From Nitrospirota bacterium (lineage in GTDB: Bacteria > Nitrospinota > Nitrospinia > Nitrospinales > Nitrospinaceae): a stretch of DNA of 8,551 bases. The position numbers were made by a program, and so were the translations under genes. The stretch's first letter is position 1; every line of letters begins with the position of its first letter. Location: contig JAUVMD010000042.1 of assembly GCA_030600405.1 (NCBI GenBank), positions 1 through 8,551 on the forward strand, written 5' to 3'. This document shows positions 6,430 to 8,551 of this stretch, one piece after another. The notes under the pieces were generated by a model, which was given only the letters and a program-made list of their open reading frames with translations, did no database searches and was not told the origin of the DNA.

Positions 6430-6458
6430 TTTAGATGCTCTGGAAGCAGGAACGGTTC
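6430..6458 (-). promoter_or_regulatory. Candidate ECF-sigma promoter upstream of the sigma gene
   Basis: On the minus strand GAACCG (6458-6453) is followed after 17 bases by TCTAAA (6435-6430). This resembles the GAACTT / TCTGA-type elements recognised by RpoE-like sigma factors and lies about 90 bases upstream of the sigma ATG, as expected for autoregulation. The -35 sits in a short palindrome (GAACNGTTC). It is a pattern match on a single site. Confidence 0.4.
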
Positions 6459-6470
6459 TGATTTTCAGAA

Positions 6471-6496
6471 TTTTCAAGCCTTTGGGGCTTTGAAAA
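6471..6496. repeat. Imperfect inverted repeat upstream of the ECF promoter candidate
   Basis: TTTTCAAGCC (6471-6480) and GGCTTTGAAAA (6486-6496) are inverted arms with one extra base in the right arm. It lies just upstream of the candidate ECF -35 box and could be an operator or the terminator-like end of a short divergent transcript. Confidence 0.35.
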
Positions 6497-6711
6497 TATC
6501 ATGGGAAAACCGCTATGAATTCTAGCATCCCCACCGGGAGAGTACAAATAGAGCGATCTCAAGGGTGAGTCAAGACCCAGGATTAATGCTTTAAGTATAA
6601 TAAGTTATGGAAACAGCTTTTGCGTTGGGATGAGTTGTACGGTGTCCACAGAATGTTGAATCCCGGTTTTCTGCACCCGGTGGTTCCCTCGGAAAGCGGT
6701 AGAAAGGTTTA

Positions 6712-6720
6712 TGCTATAAT
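6712..6720 (+). promoter_or_regulatory. Extended -10 promoter for the PagL-like gene (TGC-TATAAT)
   Basis: A perfect TATAAT (6715-6720) is preceded by TGn, the extended -10 element that compensates for a poor -35; none is recognisable about 17 bases upstream. Initiation near 6727 gives a 40-base leader to the ATG at 6767. Confidence 0.6.
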
Positions 6721-6766
6721 CCCGATTCTTTTGTGATGGTAAGTCTGCAACCCTATTAACGAATAC

Positions 6767-7543
6767 ATGATGATCAAGACTTATTGGGCCTTTATTTTGG
6801 CTTTTGCACTTATTCCGCTGGATTCGGAAAGGGCACTCGCCCAATTTTTTTCTTCCAAAATCACGGAAAACACGAGGTCATGGATCCTGTCCCCTACCGA
6901 TGAAATTCAGATAGCACAGGCCCTTCCGGAATCAGGGGATCCGGTGGCCGAGCACAGTACTTCATCTCCTGATTTTGAAAGCCGCTTTGCCAAGGGCCAG
7001 TACGGATTCGGCTTGTCGCTGGGGTACGGGATTTCCATCAACCTTCCCGCGCAAACGGGAGTTTCCGGCCAACGGACCGAGATCCGGACCGCTCACTTTT
7101 TCTCCAACTTCAAATACAACCTGACCGGGCTCATGGGGAAATCCATCTACCGGGGTGCGTTGTATTGGGTGATTGAGGCGGGTGCGGTTGTTTCCGTTAT
7201 AGATCCTGAGCGGGATGGTCAAATCGTGGATCAGGCACCTACCTTCATGATTGGCTTAGTGCCCGCGCAATTGGAATACAAGTTTGTCAATCCCGGGAGA
7301 TCCTGGGCGCCTTTTTTGTTCGTCGGGATTGGGGTGGCTTGGGGTGACTTTTTTCAGGGAACCGAGGAAATTTCCACCGCATTCGAATTTATTTTGCAGG
7401 GAGGCGTAGGGATCGAATATTTCTTTGCCAACGGAACCGCCCTGAACTTCAATTACCGCCTCTGGCACTTGTCCAATTCTGGCATCAATGGCCGCAACGT
7501 AGGGACCAATGCCCACGTGTTCAGCTTGGGTTTCAGTTTTTAG
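6767..7543 (+). CDS. Outer-membrane acyloxyacyl hydrolase-like protein (PagL family)
   Basis: The 258-residue product has a signal peptide: hydrophobic core at residues 5-18 and a likely cleavage after ALA25. The mature protein shows alternating Gly/aromatic strands (GQYGFGLSLGYGISINL, GALYWVIEAGAVVSVI, APFLFVGIGVAWGDFF, GGVGIEYFFANGTALNFNYR). It ends in phenylalanine (FSLGFSF), as outer-membrane beta-barrels do. Near the end HLSN (His234, Ser236, Asn237) in YRLWHLSNSGI matches the His-x-Ser-Asn signature of PagL, which removes the 3-O acyl chain of lipid A. The position expected for the acidic partner of the triad, about 12 residues after the Ser, is Asn248. Activity is therefore uncertain and a related barrel role is possible. 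The N-terminal 50 residues of the mature protein are longer than in classical PagL. Start: ATG at 6767 (a second ATG follows directly); the ribosome site is weak. It has its own extended -10 promoter. Confidence 0.82.
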   Translation: MMIKTYWAFILAFALIPLDSERALAQFFSSKITENTRSWILSPTDEIQIAQALPESGDPVAEHSTSSPDFESRFAKGQYGFGLSLGYGISINLPAQTGVSGQRTEIRTAHFFSNFKYNLTGLMGKSIYRGALYWVIEAGAVVSVIDPERDGQIVDQAPTFMIGLVPAQLEYKFVNPGRSWAPFLFVGIGVAWGDFFQGTEEISTAFEFILQGGVGIEYFFANGTALNFNYRLWHLSNSGINGRNVGTNAHVFSLGFSF

Positions 7544-7597
7544 TTTATGCGGTACCTGTAATCCCAGGCAAAAATTCTCTGTCTCCTCCATCCGACC

Positions 7598-7606
7598 TGT
7601 TATACT
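7598..7606 (+). promoter_or_regulatory. Candidate extended -10 promoter for the RND gene (TGT-TATACT)
   Basis: TGn precedes TATACT (7601-7606), a 5/6 match to the -10 consensus, 63 bases before the ATG at 7670. No -35 hexamer is evident. This lies in the 126-base gap after the PagL-like gene, which otherwise holds only a short CCTG/CAGG hairpin near 7557-7568 that is too weak to call a terminator. Confidence 0.45.
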
Positions 7607-7669
7607 GTTTTTTACAATACTTCCTATAAAACTCCACTCTGGGGTTTGATTAATTTTGTTTGCACTTTT

Positions 7670-8551
7670 ATGGACCCTACCTTTCCGTCAGAAGAAGTTT
7701 CCTCATCTTCCAAACCCGGCCCGCTGGACCGGGTGTTTACCGCCTTTGAGACCCTGGCCTATTACCATCCGTGGTGGGTGCTATCGGCTTCCCTGATCCT
7801 GGCGGCTCTCAGTTTGTGGTTTACGGCCACCCACCTTCAGTTCAACACTCTCCGGGAAGATCTGATCTCCAAGGACATGAAGTTCCATGTGCAGTACCAG
7901 CAATATCGGGAGCGTTTCAAGGATTTTGACGGCATGATTGTCGTCGTCGAAGGTGAGCAACCCCACGCCATGAAACAATTTGCCGATCAAGTGGTTGAGC
8001 GGTTGCGAAGCCGGCCTGGGATATCTTCAGAAATTTATTACAAAGTTGATACGGATTATTTTAAAGACAAATCCCTGTTGTTTTTGGAGCCGGACGCTTT
8101 GAAGCAGTTGGCAGACAAATTGAAATCACACCAGGATTTTCTGGAGCAGGTGAATGCCTCCCCCGGACTTAACATGCTTCTCAAAAGTCTCAACCGTGAA
8201 ATCAGCACCGGGGTGGTCGATACTCTGCTCACCGATATGCTCGGTACGGAGGACGAGGAAGCAGAGAAGGGCGATGCCGCGGACCTCGGTTTGTTGATCT
8301 CCCTGCTTGGGCAAATGACTCGGCACGTGGAGGGCGATACGGCGTACCGTTCGCCGTGGGGAAATTTTCTAGCCGAGGAAGGAAGCCATCCTCTGCGGGA
8401 AGACGGGTATCTGGTGTCCGATGACGAGCGGTTGCTGTTCATACTGTTCAATCCGCAGGAGACCGAAGGCGACTTTGCCGGGTCCAAAAATGCGATCGAG
8501 GGGATTCGGGCAATCGTCAGGGATCTGGCGCCCAGTTTTCCTGAAGTCAAA
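7670..8551 (+). CDS. RND/MMPL superfamily transporter, HpnN-like (3' truncated)
   Basis: The frame is open from the ATG at 7670 to the window edge, giving 294 residues of what is usually an 850-900 residue protein. A short Ser-rich cytoplasmic N-terminus leads to transmembrane helix 1 (about residues 35-54). The start of the first periplasmic domain follows: HLQFNTLREDLISKDMKFHVQYQQYRERF, then FDGMIVVVEGEQP and DTDYFKDKSLLFLEPDALKQLADKL. This order, with the YF-LLFL-DxLxxLADxL pattern, resembles the HpnN branch of RND proteins, associated with hopanoid transport to the outer membrane in some bacteria. Without the rest, including the remaining helices, the substrate cannot be stated; no hopanoid genes are in the window. 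The ribosome site is poor; a TTG in frame at 7646 is possible but less likely. The C-terminal part lies beyond base 8551. Confidence 0.85.
   Translation, partial: MDPTFPSEEVSSSSKPGPLDRVFTAFETLAYYHPWWVLSASLILAALSLWFTATHLQFNTLREDLISKDMKFHVQYQQYRERFKDFDGMIVVVEGEQPHAMKQFADQVVERLRSRPGISSEIYYKVDTDYFKDKSLLFLEPDALKQLADKLKSHQDFLEQVNASPGLNMLLKSLNREISTGVVDTLLTDMLGTEDEEAEKGDAADLGLLISLLGQMTRHVEGDTAYRSPWGNFLAEEGSHPLREDGYLVSDDERLLFILFNPQETEGDFAGSKNAIEGIRAIVRDLAPSFPEVK

Larger units (their letters stand above)
6345..6766. other. Divergent intergenic region with several regulatory-looking motifs
   Basis: This 422-base gap separates the leftward sigma gene from the rightward PagL-like gene. It holds the ECF-like promoter candidate (6430-6458), an imperfect inverted repeat (6471-6496), a near palindrome GCTATGAATTCTAGC (6512-6526), a second TATAAT at 6596-6601 without a good -35, and the extended -10 promoter of the PagL-like gene. 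I see no convincing coding frame. The part from about 6602 to 6700, between the two TATAAT boxes, could be a long leader or a small RNA, but nothing proves it. Confidence 0.6.

Noticed and set aside
6605..6844. Minus-strand 79-codon frame in the divergent region
   Set aside because: It covers the PagL-like signal peptide and promoter in antisense and has a composition unlike a protein.
8056..8550. Minus-strand 164-codon Ser/Arg-rich frame
   Set aside because: Antisense to the RND transporter, whose plus-strand frame is open from 7670 to the edge and matches the family.
1..8551. CRISPR array, tRNA, rRNA, prophage or transposon genes
   Set aside because: No regularly spaced direct repeats, no cloverleaf-like or rRNA sequence, and no integrase or transposase motif were seen on either strand.

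Overview
The window is a compact bacterial chromosomal segment with intact housekeeping genes and no integrase, transposase, tRNA, rRNA or CRISPR array that I can see. The organism is Gram-negative: one product is a predicted outer-membrane beta-barrel with a signal peptide and the lipid A deacylase motif, and another resembles the HpnN/MMPL branch of RND envelope transporters. Moderate GC content and the gene mix (DUF151 nuclease, HpnN-like RND, ECF sigma with a very short zinc-finger anti-sigma) would suit Nitrospinota or a deltaproteobacterium-like lineage, but that placement is a low-confidence inference.

Layout. Bases 1-2184 read rightwards: the 3' three quarters of purH (purine synthesis), then a membrane-anchored, highly charged protein of unknown function. 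Bases 2205-6344 read leftwards and hold six genes. In transcription order they are an ECF sigma factor, its overlapping zinc-finger anti-sigma factor, a bifunctional-nuclease (DUF151) protein, NAD kinase (TTG start), an Amidase_2 peptidoglycan amidase, and a small two-helix membrane protein with a HAMP-like tail. Bases 6767-8551 read rightwards again: a PagL-like outer-membrane protein, then the start of an RND/MMPL transporter that runs off the window. The 422-base gap between the sigma gene and the PagL-like gene is a divergent regulatory region.

The sigma and anti-sigma genes form a classic translationally coupled regulatory pair, with a candidate ECF-type promoter upstream that could give autoregulation. 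The amidase, PagL-like protein and RND protein all point to cell-envelope maintenance, although nothing in the sequence proves that they are co-regulated. Between the HAMP-like gene and the amidase lies about 120 bases of tandem strong hairpins resembling a dispersed palindromic repeat. No new multi-gene system is evident. The most notable items are the cysteine-rich soluble anti-sigma factor with its candidate promoter, the palindrome on the nadK start region, the atypical amidase with an N-terminal Cys/His cluster, and a PagL-like protein with an unusual residue at the expected acidic catalytic position.
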